A DNA stretch of 36,391 bases from Kurthia gibsonii (GCF_006539985.1 NZ_BJOB01000025.1:1-36391), one strand, 5' to 3'; positions 15,691 to 25,183 are shown, counted from the first letter of the stretch. Numbers and translations are program-made. Notes: generated by a model from the letters alone, not told the origin.

Positions 15691-18303
15691 ATGAATAAAA
15701 AAAGAGGGAAATTAAAGATTTTTTTAGGATACGCAGCAGGTGTAGGAAAAACATATGCCATGCTCAAAGAAACACATGAACAACTTGCACTTGGAAAAGA
15801 CATTGTTGTTGGTTATATAGAACCGCATGACCGACCTGAAACAAAGAGATTGATAGATGGTTTGGAATGTATCAAAACAATTGATGTTCATTATAAAGGT
15901 CGCGTATTTCAAGAACTTCATTTGAATGCAATTATTGAAAGGATGCCAGAATGTGTCGTCATTGATGAATTAGCTCATTCTAATACACCTGGATTACGCC
16001 ATGAAAAGCGTTTTGGAGATATAGAGGAATTATTAAATCGTGGGGTTGACGTATATACAACCATCAATATTCAACATATTGAAAGTTTGCATGACCTAGT
16101 CGAAAGTATTACAGGAATTCCTGTAAATGAGCGTGTACCCGATTGGATTATTGACCGCGCCGATGAAATTCAACTAGTTGATTTAGAACCAAGTGTACTT
16201 ATTCAACGACTAAAGGATGGAAAAATATATGCGCCTGAGCGAGCTAAACAAGCATTACAAAATTTCTTCACCTTACCACACTTAATTGCATTACGTGAAA
16301 TCGCACTGCGCAGAATCGCTGATAGTGTGCATAAAAGGAATCCACTCGAACATGCAAAAGAACATATTCTTGTCGGTATTAGTAGCTCACCTACGAATGC
16401 AAAGGTTATTCGCACAGCAGCTCGTCTTGTTCAATCACTGCATGCTGAATTTTCTTGTGTGTATGTAATGGATGACTCGAATGAACTTGAAGCAGAGGAT
16501 CAAGAACGACTACAGAAAAATATCGAATTAGCTGAACAATTAGGAGGCACAGTCATTATATTACGAGAAAATAATCCATCTGCTGCAATCGCGAATTATG
16601 CAAAAATAAGTGGTGTAACCAAAGTCGTTCTAGGTAAAACAATGGGTAAAACAACATGGTTTACAAGACGAAAATTAACAGATGCTGTCAATGCTTTCAT
16701 ACCATCAATTGATTTATACATTGTACCTGATTATGAAAATGCGCAAAAAAAGTCAAAAAGAAAAGAAATTGATCTTTCCTTACAATGGCTGGACTTTCTT
16801 AAAATGATTTGTATCTTTACATGCGTCGCTTTACTCGGCATGTTTTTTCAGTACCTCGGATTAAGTGAATCTAACATTATTACCATCTTTATTTTAGGTG
16901 TATTAATCGTAGCAATTTGGACTACTAGTTGGCTTATGAACATTATTAGTTCTGCTATTGCTGTTTTAGAATTCAACTTTCTTTTTACACAACCTATTTT
17001 TTCATTTGAAGCTTATCATAAAGACTATCCCATGACATTTTTTATTATGTTTTTAGCAGGGCTTCTAACAAGTAGCTTAGCTAAAAAGATTCGCAAACAA
17101 GAGCAAACAGCGATTTATAATAGTTACCGAATCGAAACATTATTAGATGCCAACCGTACATTACAAAGTGCCAAAAATGTGGACGAACTGATGAACATTG
17201 GATGTCAAGAAATGATTAAAAATACGCAAGCACCCATTATGCTTTATACAATTGAACAAAAAAAGATACAAAGTGCAGCTTATTTCCCTTGCGCACATTT
17301 AACGACACAACAAAATGAGCATGCGAAAAAAAAGTTAGCGAATTCAAATGAACAAGCAATTGTACAGTGGTGTATCTATAATCAAAAAGCTGCTGGTCAG
17401 ACAACGAATATTTTTAAAGACGCTTTTGCATATTATGTTCCCTTCTCTTTTCATGATGAAGTGCAGATAGTACTAGCGATTACATTTAAACAACAACAAC
17501 CTTTTTCAAAGTTTGAAAAACAAATTATGTATGCTATTTTAAATGAACTTACGCTTTCATACGAACAGTTCTATTTACTAGAAGAAAATATGGTAGTAGC
17601 AAAAGAAAAAGAACTGGAACAAATTCAGTCGAACTTATTACGTTCTATTTCACATGATTTAAGAACACCACTCACTAGTATTTCTGGGCATGCTTCTTTA
17701 TTAAAAACAGCTGGGACACAATTAACAAACGAACAAAAATATACTCTATACGAAGATTTAGATTATAATGCGAATCGACTCATTCAATTAGTTGAAAATT
17801 TATTAGCGGCTTCTAAAATTTCAAATGGACAGTTATCATTGCATATACATGAAGAATTAATTGAAGATATCTTTCAAGATTGTTTAGAGCAAATTGCGAA
17901 ACATTCAGAGCGACCTATTCAGGTTGAAATACAAGAGCCAAACTTAAGTGCGAAAATGGACGTCCGCCTGATTAGACAAGTGATTTATAATTTACTTGAT
18001 AATGCCATTCAACATACTGAGCCACATTGTCATATTTGCTTAAAAGCTTATGAAGAAAACGGATTGATTTGGATTGAAGTACGTGATAATGGACAAGGGA
18101 TTTCTCCCAATATAAAAGAGGCTCTTTTCCATCCCACTACTTTTTACCACTTAAAACAACATGATGCAAAACGTGGTTTAGGGATTGGTTTATCACTTTG
18201 TCAAAATATTTTACAGATTCATCAGAGTGAATTACACGTAAAAGATGCGATCCCACATGGCGCTATTTTCACATTTTCTTTAGAGAAAGGAAGCGATATA
18301 TGA
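15691..18303 (+). CDS. kdpD: KdpD, potassium-responsive sensor histidine kinase
   Basis: Membrane histidine kinase controlling the Kdp pump. Its 870 residues hold the N-terminal KdpD ATP-binding domain (about 1-210) with Walker A GYAAGVGKTYAM and Walker B VVIDELAHSN; a USP-like domain (about 224-345) with GKTMGKTTWF; four membrane helices (about 370-465); a GAF-like domain (about 480-630); and a kinase core with the phosphoacceptor His in SISHDLRTPLTSISG, then NLLDNAIQH and DNGQGI/GLGIGLSL. Start ATG at 15691 with AAGGTGG 10 bp upstream; a -10-like TATAAT is at 15662-15667. Full length and divergent from kdpFABC. Confidence 0.97.
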   Translation: MNKKRGKLKIFLGYAAGVGKTYAMLKETHEQLALGKDIVVGYIEPHDRPETKRLIDGLECIKTIDVHYKGRVFQELHLNAIIERMPECVVIDELAHSNTPGLRHEKRFGDIEELLNRGVDVYTTINIQHIESLHDLVESITGIPVNERVPDWIIDRADEIQLVDLEPSVLIQRLKDGKIYAPERAKQALQNFFTLPHLIALREIALRRIADSVHKRNPLEHAKEHILVGISSSPTNAKVIRTAARLVQSLHAEFSCVYVMDDSNELEAEDQERLQKNIELAEQLGGTVIILRENNPSAAIANYAKISGVTKVVLGKTMGKTTWFTRRKLTDAVNAFIPSIDLYIVPDYENAQKKSKRKEIDLSLQWLDFLKMICIFTCVALLGMFFQYLGLSESNIITIFILGVLIVAIWTTSWLMNIISSAIAVLEFNFLFTQPIFSFEAYHKDYPMTFFIMFLAGLLTSSLAKKIRKQEQTAIYNSYRIETLLDANRTLQSAKNVDELMNIGCQEMIKNTQAPIMLYTIEQKKIQSAAYFPCAHLTTQQNEHAKKKLANSNEQAIVQWCIYNQKAAGQTTNIFKDAFAYYVPFSFHDEVQIVLAITFKQQQPFSKFEKQIMYAILNELTLSYEQFYLLEENMVVAKEKELEQIQSNLLRSISHDLRTPLTSISGHASLLKTAGTQLTNEQKYTLYEDLDYNANRLIQLVENLLAASKISNGQLSLHIHEELIEDIFQDCLEQIAKHSERPIQVEIQEPNLSAKMDVRLIRQVIYNLLDNAIQHTEPHCHICLKAYEENGLIWIEVRDNGQGISPNIKEALFHPTTFYHLKQHDAKRGLGIGLSLCQNILQIHQSELHVKDAIPHGAIFTFSLEKGSDI

Positions 18304-19001
18304 TGACACAACCTATTTTAATCGTAGAAGACGATCCTGCTATTACGCATTTTATACAAATGGCACTTGAATTACAGCACTACCCTTTTGAACATGCGCG
18401 CTCTGGTAAAGAAGCTTATGAAAAACTACTTACATCAAAGCCCATATTGATGATTTTAGATTTAGGGCTTCCTGACATGGACGGACAGGAAATTATCACT
18501 AAAACGCGTCAATGGTCTTCTATTCCCATCATCGTTGTTAGTGCTAGAGGGGAAGAACACGATAAAATCCAAGCATTGGATGCTGGAGCAGATGATTATG
18601 TGACAAAACCATTTAGTATGGATGAATTATTAGCGCGTATTCGTGTAGCACTTCGCCGAGTACAACATCCGCTACATGTACAAGAACAGCCGACTTTTCA
18701 AAATGGCCCATTAACCATTCATTATGATGCTAATCGCGTCTTTTTATATGAGGAAGAAATTCATTTAACGCCTAATGAATATATTTTATTAGAGACCTTC
18801 AGTAAGCATGTTGGAAAAGTTCTCACACACAATTTTCTGTTAAAGTCCATTTGGCAGGATGCTTTAGAAACAGATTTACCAAATCTTCGTGTATTTATGA
18901 CAACACTTCGAAAAAAATTGGAGAACCCACATGTTAAGTTAATTCAAACGCATATTCGTGTAGGTTATCGTATGATTCATGTAGATGAAAGGAGCGAGTA
19001 A
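18300..19001 (+). CDS. kdpE: KdpE, OmpR-family response regulator
   Basis: Partner regulator of KdpD. The receiver domain (about 1-118) has the acidic pocket VEDD, phospho-acceptor Asp in LILDLGLPDMDG (about 54), Ser in VVSAR and Lys in VTKPFS. A winged-helix DNA-binding domain (about 130-230) ends in HIRVGYRM. The 233-residue frame begins with ATGATG overlapping the kdpD stop, so translation is coupled. Likely targets are the 11-bp-phased repeats at 15579-15631. Four bases separate its stop from the next response regulator, which is unusual. Confidence 0.96.
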   Translation: MMTQPILIVEDDPAITHFIQMALELQHYPFEHARSGKEAYEKLLTSKPILMILDLGLPDMDGQEIITKTRQWSSIPIIVVSARGEEHDKIQALDAGADDYVTKPFSMDELLARIRVALRRVQHPLHVQEQPTFQNGPLTIHYDANRVFLYEEEIHLTPNEYILLETFSKHVGKVLTHNFLLKSIWQDALETDLPNLRVFMTTLRKKLENPHVKLIQTHIRVGYRMIHVDERSE

Positions 19002-19005
19002 AGAG

Positions 19006-19704
19006 ATGAAACGCATTTTTTTAATTGAAGACGATGAAGCCATCGCCAGACAAATTCAACAGCATTTTCAGCATTGGGATTTACAGACCACTATCGCAAA
19101 CGATTTTCAACAAATTATGAAGGAGGTGCGTAGTGTAGATCCAGCTCTCGTTATTATTGATATTCAATTACCCGCATACGATGGCTTTCATTGGTGTCGA
19201 GAAATACGCGCAGAGTCGAAAATTCCAATTATCTTTTTATCTTCGCGCGACCAACCAATGGATTCCATTATGGCGATGCAATTAGGAGCAGATGATTATG
19301 TACAAAAACCTTTTCACATGGATGTATTACTCTCTAAAATCCAAGCACTTTTAAGAAGAACTTATGAGTATACACAAGTTGAAAAAGAAACGGTACATCA
19401 ATGGAATGGCATTCAAATTGATTATGCAAGAAGCGTTCTCCTACGCAATCACCGACAAGTCGAACTGACGAAAAATGAGCAATTCATTTTAAAAGTATTA
19501 CTAGAAAAACCGGATGAAATTGTTTCAAGAGACGATTTAATGCGTCGATTATGGGATGATGAGCGTTTCGTCAATGACAATACCTTAACCGTAAACGTGA
19601 ACCGTTTACGCCATAAATTAAGTGACATCGGTTTAGATAATGTCATTGAAACGAAAAAAGGATTAGGGTATGTAGCAGTGACGAAAGGAAACCTGGCAAC
19701 ATGA
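19006..19704 (+). CDS. bceR: BceR-type response regulator
   Basis: A 232-residue OmpR-family regulator of the BceR group, which turns on peptide-antibiotic transporters. Receiver: IEDDEA, Asp in VIIDIQLPAYDG (about 51), KPFHMD. DNA-binding domain: about 130-230 with NDNTLTVNVNRLRHKL and ETKKGLGYVA, typical of BceR-type proteins. An upstream ATG at 18985 would overlap kdpE without a ribosome site; from 19006 the site AAGGAG is about 12 bp away, somewhat long. The stop overlaps bceS by ATGA. The paralogue (BceR, PsdR, YxdJ or VraR-like) cannot be fixed by eye. Confidence 0.92.
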   Translation: MKRIFLIEDDEAIARQIQQHFQHWDLQTTIANDFQQIMKEVRSVDPALVIIDIQLPAYDGFHWCREIRAESKIPIIFLSSRDQPMDSIMAMQLGADDYVQKPFHMDVLLSKIQALLRRTYEYTQVEKETVHQWNGIQIDYARSVLLRNHRQVELTKNEQFILKVLLEKPDEIVSRDDLMRRLWDDERFVNDNTLTVNVNRLRHKLSDIGLDNVIETKKGLGYVAVTKGNLAT

Positions 19705-20684
19705 TGAAACTATTTTTTAAAGATCATCTCATCTGGTTTTTATTATTATTTGTTTTATTTCTTTGGATGAATCTTTTATTTGTATTGGATACAGGCTTAC
19801 AGACTGTTTCTGTTATTTATTTGAATGGGACATCATTATTTATTGTAGTAGTGGTTGTAAGTATTTATGCCCTATGGTGGCGAAAACAATTAAAAAAACA
19901 GGCCTTTTCTTCTTATCACGCTTCTTCTGTTATGGGGCTTTATGAAAAAGAATATGAGCGGTTACGTGTAGAATTAAAACAAGCTGAAAATCAATTATTC
20001 ACGAAGTTTCAAGAACAGGCTGATGAACAAATACGTTGGATTCATGAGATGAAAACACCGTTAACTGCGCAAAAGCTCATGATTGATGCACTCCCCCCGT
20101 CCCCTGCAAAACAGCAAATTGATTTAGAGTGGCATCGCTTGCATTTTTTATTAGATCAGACATTACATACATTACGCATGGAAAGCCTAGAACAAGATTT
20201 AATTTTACAAGAGGTCTCTCTCCGTCCACTTGTAATAGAAGAAATCAACCAGCTCCGAAGCTGGTTTTTAGAAAAAGAGCTTGAAATTGATTTAGACGAC
20301 TTCTCTACTTCCATCTACAGTGATGCAAAATGGTTACGCTTTATTTTGCGTCAAATTTTATCGAATGCGATTAAATATAGTCACGTTGGTCAATCCATTC
20401 ATATTTACAGTGGGACATCACAAGATGGGCATACATTTTTAGCCATTCAAGATACAGGTGTCGGGATTGAACAACATGATTTACCACGTGTTTTTCAACG
20501 TGGCTTCACAGGAGGTTACGGACGTAAACAGCAGGCGGCTACAGGGATGGGTCTTTATTTAGCACAGAACATCGCGCGTAAACTAAAAATCCAATTACAA
20601 GTAGATTCTACTGTCGAACAAGGGGCAACCGTTCGCTTATACTTCCCTCACCCGAATACATTTGTCGACCTTCAAGCAATATGA
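19701..20684 (+). CDS. bceS: BceS-type intramembrane-sensing histidine kinase
   Basis: A 327-residue kinase with two membrane helices (about 10-28 and 37-56) joined by a very short external loop, the hallmark of intramembrane-sensing kinases that read the state of their partner ABC transporter rather than the drug itself. The phosphoacceptor region is WIHEMKTPLTAQKL, followed by ATPase motifs LRQILSNAIKYS, IQDTGVGI and TGMGLYLAQNI. It overlaps bceR by 4 bp. Its stop codon is part of the BceR-type box at 20682-20695, ahead of bceA. Confidence 0.93.
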   Translation: MMKLFFKDHLIWFLLLFVLFLWMNLLFVLDTGLQTVSVIYLNGTSLFIVVVVVSIYALWWRKQLKKQAFSSYHASSVMGLYEKEYERLRVELKQAENQLFTKFQEQADEQIRWIHEMKTPLTAQKLMIDALPPSPAKQQIDLEWHRLHFLLDQTLHTLRMESLEQDLILQEVSLRPLVIEEINQLRSWFLEKELEIDLDDFSTSIYSDAKWLRFILRQILSNAIKYSHVGQSIHIYSGTSQDGHTFLAIQDTGVGIEQHDLPRVFQRGFTGGYGRKQQAATGMGLYLAQNIARKLKIQLQVDSTVEQGATVRLYFPHPNTFVDLQAI

Positions 20685-20695
20685 CAAAAATGTCA
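20682..20695. promoter_or_regulatory. BceR-type binding box upstream of bceAB
   Basis: TGACA-AAAA-TGTCA is a perfect inverted repeat that fits the TNACA-N4-TGTNA form described for BceR-like regulators. A further TGTCACAT half-like element lies at 20711-20718. The 80-bp gap to bceA also holds AAGGAGG. The -35/-10 boxes are not clear, as is common for activated promoters. Confidence 0.72.
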
Positions 20696-20764
20696 CGTAA
20701 AACGAACGATTGTCACATCGATTCGCTTTAAGATGAATATAAGACTTGAAGGAGGCAATATACA

Positions 20765-21526
20765 ATGGATCTTGTAAAAGCACGTAAACTAACAAAAAGT
20801 TATGGTAAAAAACAAAACGTACAACAAGTATTAAAAGGGATTGATTTAGATGTACAAGCTGGTGAGTTTGTGGGGATTATGGGTGCGTCGGGGTCTGGCA
20901 AAACGACATTATTAAATGTTTTATGCTCGATTGATACACCGACTAGCGGCATTGTCGAAATTAATGGACATGCGTTACATGAGCAATCGTCGAAAAAATT
21001 AGCACAATTGCGTCGAACAGAGATGGGGTTTATCTTTCAAGATTACAACCTCTTAGACACATTGACGGTTAAAGAAAATATTCTACTACCACTCGCTGTG
21101 AATAAAATTAAAAAAGACGAAGCAGAGTCTCGCTGTGTGACACTGATGAAGCAACTTGGGATTGAAGAGTTAAAAAATAAATACCCGAATGAAATTTCAG
21201 GTGGTCAAAAACAAAGAACAGCTGCTGCACGTGCATTAATTATGAAACCATCGATTATTTTTGGAGATGAACCAACAGGCGCACTTGATTCAAAATCTGC
21301 AACATCTCTACTTGAAAGTTTGGAAGCATTAAACAAAGCTTATCGTGTAACAATTATGATGGTCACACATGATCCTGTAGCTGCAAGCTATTGTAATCGC
21401 GTACTCTTTTTAAAAGATGGTTCAATTTATACGGAATTATATAAAGGGGATCAAACACATAAACAGTTTTTTGCACAGATTATGAATACACAAGCTGTAT
21501 TAGGCGGTGATTTACATGAGCTTTAA
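20765..21526 (+). CDS. bceA: BceA-type ABC transporter ATPase
   Basis: A 253-residue ATPase of the MacB/LolD-like group that drives BceB. Walker [12 protein letters not shown] (about 39-49), Q-loop FQDYNLL, signature [16 protein letters not shown], Walker [13 protein letters not shown] and switch His in MVTHDP. With BceB it frees undecaprenyl-pyrophosphate from bacitracin-like antibiotics and serves as the flux sensor for BceS. AAGGAGG lies about 9 bp before the ATG. The stop overlaps the bceB start by 11 bp. Confidence 0.95.
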   Translation: MDLVKARKLTKSYGKKQNVQQVLKGIDLDVQAGEFVGIMGASGSGKTTLLNVLCSIDTPTSGIVEINGHALHEQSSKKLAQLRRTEMGFIFQDYNLLDTLTVKENILLPLAVNKIKKDEAESRCVTLMKQLGIEELKNKYPNEISGGQKQRTAAARALIMKPSIIFGDEPTGALDSKSATSLLESLEALNKAYRVTIMMVTHDPVAASYCNRVLFLKDGSIYTELYKGDQTHKQFFAQIMNTQAVLGGDLHEL

Positions 21527-23489
21527 TACGCTTGTCTTTCGAAGTATGCGAAAAAATATTCGTCACTATTATCTTTATTTCTTCGCTTTAATTTTTAGTG
21601 CTACACTCTACTTTTCATTCACAACGATTTCGTCAAATGATGATGTCACACATATGCGAAACGCCGATTTAAAAGCGGGAGCTGCTTTCCAAGTAGGTTC
21701 GATTATTTTAATCATCATTGTGGCTGTCTTTGTTTTTTATGCCAACCACCTATTTATGAAGCGTCGCAGTCGTGAAATTGGCTTATATCAACTCATTGGT
21801 ATGCCAAAATCAAAAATTAATAGCATGATTTGTATTGAAAACTTTATTCTTTTCACATCCGCAGTTAGTCTTGGCGTGTTAATTGGCTATTTCTTCTCAC
21901 GTTTTTTCACAATGGCCTTTTTAAAAGTCATCGGTAGCGATGATTTTGTGGAGATGTACTTTTCGACAGATGCACTAGTACAAACACTTGTTGTTTTTGC
22001 GATTATTTTTGGTTTTATCTTATTACAAACAATGTGGCTTATCGCCCGTTCAAAGCTATTAGATCTTTTCCAAGCTGAAAGTAAGTCCGAACAGCAAGTC
22101 AAAAAAATCGCGCCTTATCAGCTCGTTCTTGGACTACTTGGCATTATATTGATTGCTTTCGGCTATTACCGTTCGAGCATTTTATTCGAAGTAAAAAATA
22201 CGATTACATTGAATGACTTATTTATTGCGATGGCAATTATTTTATTCTCTGTTATCGTTGGAACATTTTTATTTTTCCGTTACTCTGTTTCTTTTCTATT
22301 CAACGTCATCCGCTCGAGTAAAAAAGGACATCTCAATATTACAGATGTTGTAGCAGTAACACCCATTATTCACCGGATTCGTTCAAGCTCACTTTCGCTA
22401 TCACTTATTACGATTTTAACCGCACTTGCACTTGGCATTTTGTCACTCGGCTCAATCGCTTATTATGGCGTACATGCTACAGCGAATCAAAATTCATCAT
22501 ATGACTTTGTTACATTCAATAACCAAGGTTCTTTTGAACAGCAATTAAAAAAGGAACAGATTGATTTTAAAAAGCAAACGTTCCAGATTGTAAGTGCCGA
22601 TATCGACACACAAAATTTATTGAAGGAAAAACCTACAGATGATGCACTTGAAAACATTTCAAACAAAACACAAGTTGTCGCATTCTCTGACGCTAAAAAA
22701 GTATTCCCTTCCATTAACATAACAGATGATGAAGCTTACTTAACAGGCTACAGTCAAATGATGGCGAGTATTATTCCACTTGAAAGCGGGCGTACCATTC
22801 AAGTGTTACTCCCAGGTCTTACAAAAAATTTAGAAGTCAAAACTATTGAAAAACAGGCGATTGTTCCTTCGTATTTAACATCGGGCGTTCCAGCAGTCGT
22901 TGTTTCAGATGCGTTATTTAAACAACTACAAGAAAATAAAAAAGTTCAAAAAATGACAGCTTGGCATTCATTCACAGGCTATACAGTTCCAGATCAGGAC
23001 ATCAAACAGGCTACAGAGCTTTACTTTAAAACTACAAATGATGGCGCATTCAAATCGAAAAAACAAGAACTGCATCCAAAACCAAAAGCCATTTTAATTA
23101 AGGCACTACAAGAACAGATGGGGCTTGTTATTTTTATCGCTGGTTTTATCGGTCTTGCTTTCTTATTTACATCTGGTAGTATTTTATACTTTAAACAAAT
23201 GTCAGAAGCAGATGAAGAACGAACTTCGTTTACAACGATGCGAAAAATCGGCTTCTCTGAACAAGAGATTATGCGTGGCATCTTTATGAAGCAACTATTT
23301 AATTTTGGTATTCCGCTCGTAATTGGTTTATTGCACAGTTACTTTGCGGTCAAATCCGGATGGATGTTCTTTGGTACAGAACTTTATACACCACTCTTTG
23401 TGACGATGGGAATTTATATTTTACTCTATTCCATTTTCGCCCTTTTAACGACACAGTATTATAAAAATGTTGTGCGACAAGCCCTTTAA
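21516..23489 (+). CDS. bceB: BceB-type ABC transporter permease (FtsX family)
   Basis: A 657-residue permease. It has about ten membrane helices, with the usual large extracellular domain (about 310-515) between helices seven and eight, which in BceB proteins binds the antibiotic-lipid complex and the kinase. N-terminal motifs [22 protein letters not shown] and [14 protein letters not shown] are typical; the second FtsX-like block has [18 protein letters not shown] begin at the ATG at 21516, preceded by AGGCGGTG, rather than the GTG at 21507. Followed 42 bp later by a small SHOCT-like gene. Confidence 0.95.
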   Translation: MSFNTLVFRSMRKNIRHYYLYFFALIFSATLYFSFTTISSNDDVTHMRNADLKAGAAFQVGSIILIIIVAVFVFYANHLFMKRRSREIGLYQLIGMPKSKINSMICIENFILFTSAVSLGVLIGYFFSRFFTMAFLKVIGSDDFVEMYFSTDALVQTLVVFAIIFGFILLQTMWLIARSKLLDLFQAESKSEQQVKKIAPYQLVLGLLGIILIAFGYYRSSILFEVKNTITLNDLFIAMAIILFSVIVGTFLFFRYSVSFLFNVIRSSKKGHLNITDVVAVTPIIHRIRSSSLSLSLITILTALALGILSLGSIAYYGVHATANQNSSYDFVTFNNQGSFEQQLKKEQIDFKKQTFQIVSADIDTQNLLKEKPTDDALENISNKTQVVAFSDAKKVFPSINITDDEAYLTGYSQMMASIIPLESGRTIQVLLPGLTKNLEVKTIEKQAIVPSYLTSGVPAVVVSDALFKQLQENKKVQKMTAWHSFTGYTVPDQDIKQATELYFKTTNDGAFKSKKQELHPKPKAILIKALQEQMGLVIFIAGFIGLAFLFTSGSILYFKQMSEADEERTSFTTMRKIGFSEQEIMRGIFMKQLFNFGIPLVIGLLHSYFAVKSGWMFFGTELYTPLFVTMGIYILLYSIFALLTTQYYKNVVRQAL

Positions 23490-23531
23490 ATAGTACACTG
23501 TAGAGGATTATGTTTAAAGGAGTCGGCATAG

Positions 23532-23687
23532 ATGGCACAAATGAATGAATTAGATCGCATGATGCTTATGCGCAAGCTAGCAGAATTAGCAAAAATGCTA
23601 GAAGACAAAACTGTTACAGAAGAACAATATTTAAAAGAAAAAGAAAAATTAATGGAGATGTTACGTAAGTTTAATATGGACATCTAG
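23532..23687 (+). CDS. 51-residue SHOCT-like small protein in the bce operon
   Basis: A 51-residue, highly charged helical protein with an AAAGGAG site 9 bp before the ATG. The second half, LEDKTVTEEQYLKEKEKLM, has the SHOCT (short C-terminal domain) pattern of a two-helix hairpin that appears at the end of many membrane or oligomeric proteins. It is 42 bp after bceB and directly before a terminator, so it is likely cotranscribed. Its role is unknown; a modulator of the transporter is possible but only by position. Confidence 0.75.
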   Translation: MAQMNELDRMMLMRKLAELAKMLEDKTVTEEQYLKEKEKLMEMLRKFNMDI

Positions 23688-23692
23688 CCTAT

Positions 23693-23719
23693 AAAAAGAG
23701 TCTTTTCAGGCTCTTTTTT
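23693..23719 (+). terminator. Terminator of the bce operon
   Basis: AAAAAGAGTC and GGCTCTTTTT form a stem with one G-T pair and a short loop, followed by T. It comes 5 bp after the SHOCT-like gene. Confidence 0.88.
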
Positions 23720-23730
23720 TCTATTTTCGC

Positions 23731-23762
23731 AAAAAAGCCCTCTTATTTTTAAAATAAAAGGG
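23731..23762 (-). terminator. Terminator of the lipoprotein gene
   Basis: On the minus strand CCCTTTTATTTT pairs with AAAATAAGAGGG (one base mismatched), followed by six T after GC. Confidence 0.8.
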
Positions 23763-23771
23763 ACAAGCACA

Positions 23772-24182
23772 TTATTTAGTTGAATCCATAATCTTCTTTA
23801 TACGCTTTGAATAATCCTCTGTTAAAAGATATAAAGTCTCTGTATCTTCTGTATCCATAACAGCTACTTTCTCTTGATTTAACCACATAAAGTAGCTTTT
23901 ATCTCCTAGCTCTACTTTATATTCAGGGTCCATTATATCGACTTTTCCCTTTTGCTTTTGTAAATGCGTAAAAGCCTGTTCAAACGCTTTTATTTCTTCA
24001 TCTGATTTAAACGTAACGACAGAATTTTTTTGAACTTGATCAAAACTCTCCATTTTATACACATCGACTTGTTTTACTTCACCTAGCTTATTACTACAAG
24101 CACTTAATATCATGAAAACACTCAAAATAGAAAGTAACAAAAGAATCTTTGAACACGATTTTTTACCATATGTACCCTTCAT
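23772..24182 (-). CDS. Small lipoprotein, unknown function
   Basis: A predicted 136-residue membrane-anchored lipoprotein on the outer face of the cell membrane. The signal region runs to a lipobox LSAC (Cys at about 29) with SNKLG next. The mature part is small and polar, with a recurring charged pattern, and I cannot match it to a named family. I use the ATG at 24182: AAAGGGG is 10 bp away, while the TTG at 24191 is only 1 bp from it. A minus-strand promoter may lie in 24240-24300, where ATACC/GGTAT-like inverted repeats also occur. The trmB-like gene upstream has no clear terminator, so read-through is possible. Confidence 0.75.
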   Translation of the reverse strand: MKGTYGKKSCSKILLLLSILSVFMILSACSNKLGEVKQVDVYKMESFDQVQKNSVVTFKSDEEIKAFEQAFTHLQKQKGKVDIMDPEYKVELGDKSYFMWLNQEKVAVMDTEDTETLYLLTEDYSKRIKKIMDSTK

Positions 24183-24300
24183 GGATGGCAATCCCCTTTC
24201 AAAAAGAACGCGTATTTTAATATCCTTACTAAAATACCATTAATAGGTATTTTTGTTATTAATATACCATTTTTTGTATAGAGGCAAATTTTCTACGTGT

Positions 24301-25089
24301 TCAGTATCCTTGTAGGAAAAATGCTGCGCGCTGTTCTTTCACCCAATCTTCTAGTGTATCTTGACTACGGTGTACTAAACGGTTTACGAGGACATCATGC
24401 CATATATAATCTTCTAATAAACGAATGTGTATAGGGTCATCTGTATAAAAGGCAAGTGGTCGTTCTTTTAGTGAAGGGCCATAAATCATATGTGTACTAT
24501 CAACCGACACGATAAACCAGCGACTCGCTGTTGGCTTCTCTGTAAAATAGGTTGCGCGGTGACGGTCAACTGTCGGTAAACCATTCTCTACATGTAGCGT
24601 AATGCCATGCACCGTTACTTTTTTCGCTGCTTCTTCTAATACAGGACGTAATAACTCGTAAACATCATCCCACACCGAAATTAAAATTTTCTCCTTTGCT
24701 TGTCCAATTAACGTACGACAGTAACTGAGAATCGCTTCTTCTTCTTGTAAATGAAGAACGGTCGGTTTTTCTTGTTGCTTTTTTTCCTCCAATTCTTTTA
24801 ATGTATCCGATAGTTGTGTAAATTCATGTTGCCAACTTGTTGCTGTCTTTTGTAAAAACACCTCGACAGGCAATGCTTGATAACGGACTTTATCCGTTGC
24901 TTCTTGTTTTGACACAATTCCTTTTTCAATAAGGCTATTCAACACATCATAAATACGCGCGCGTGGAATTCCTGAATCTTTACTAATTTGATACGCCGTC
25001 ACATCGCCATTTTGAATGAGTGCTAAATACGCTTTCGATTCGTATTCTGTATAACCTCTTTGCTTTAAAATCTCAATAATTCTCTGCAT
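24301..25089 (-). CDS. TrmB-family transcriptional regulator
   Basis: A 262-residue regulator with an N-terminal winged helix (about 1-72; LKQRGYTEYESKAYLALI and IPRARIYDVLNSLIEKGIV are characteristic of TrmB) followed by a coiled-coil linker rich in E/K/Q (about 88-106) and a C-terminal PLD-like effector domain (about 110-262). Many TrmB proteins sense sugars, but the ligand here is unknown. ATG start with GAGGAG 7 bp upstream. It is divergent from a TSUP transporter across a perfect palindrome at 25141-25166, so autoregulation and control of the neighbour are likely. Confidence 0.88.
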   Translation of the reverse strand: MQRIIEILKQRGYTEYESKAYLALIQNGDVTAYQISKDSGIPRARIYDVLNSLIEKGIVSKQEATDKVRYQALPVEVFLQKTATSWQHEFTQLSDTLKELEEKKQQEKPTVLHLQEEEAILSYCRTLIGQAKEKILISVWDDVYELLRPVLEEAAKKVTVHGITLHVENGLPTVDRHRATYFTEKPTASRWFIVSVDSTHMIYGPSLKERPLAFYTDDPIHIRLLEDYIWHDVLVNRLVHRSQDTLEDWVKEQRAAFFLQGY

Positions 25090-25122
25090 ATTGCCACTCC
25101 TCTCTTTTTTCTGAATTCTTTA

Positions 25123-25151
25123 TTTACAAGTATACCACAATTAGTTACTAT
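25123..25151 (+). promoter_or_regulatory. Promoter of the TSUP transporter gene
   Basis: TTTACA (25123-25128), an exact 17-bp spacer and TACTAT (25146-25151). The -10 lies within the left arm of the palindrome at 25141-25166. On the minus strand TATACT at 25129-25134 could serve the regulator gene, with a weak -35. Confidence 0.7.
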
Positions 25152-25166
25152 TGTGATAGTAACTAA
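25141..25166. promoter_or_regulatory. Perfect 11-bp-arm palindrome between the trmB-like and tauE-like genes
   Basis: TTAGTTACTAT at 25141-25151 and its exact complement ATAGTAACTAA at 25156-25166 flank TGTG. It covers the -10 of the transporter promoter, so a bound dimer would repress. Binding by the neighbouring TrmB-like regulator is inference. Confidence 0.72.
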
Positions 25167-25183
25167 TGAAAGGACTTATTCTT

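Noticed and set aside
18985-19005. Earlier start of the BceR-type regulator overlapping kdpE
   Set aside because: No ribosome site precedes it, and family members begin at the MKRIFLIEDDE position.
24234-24250. Third CstR-type site (ATACC..GGTAT) upstream of the lipoprotein gene
   Set aside because: The spacer is 7 bp rather than 6, it is pure A/T, and the surrounding DNA has many similar ATACC/GTAT motifs by composition.
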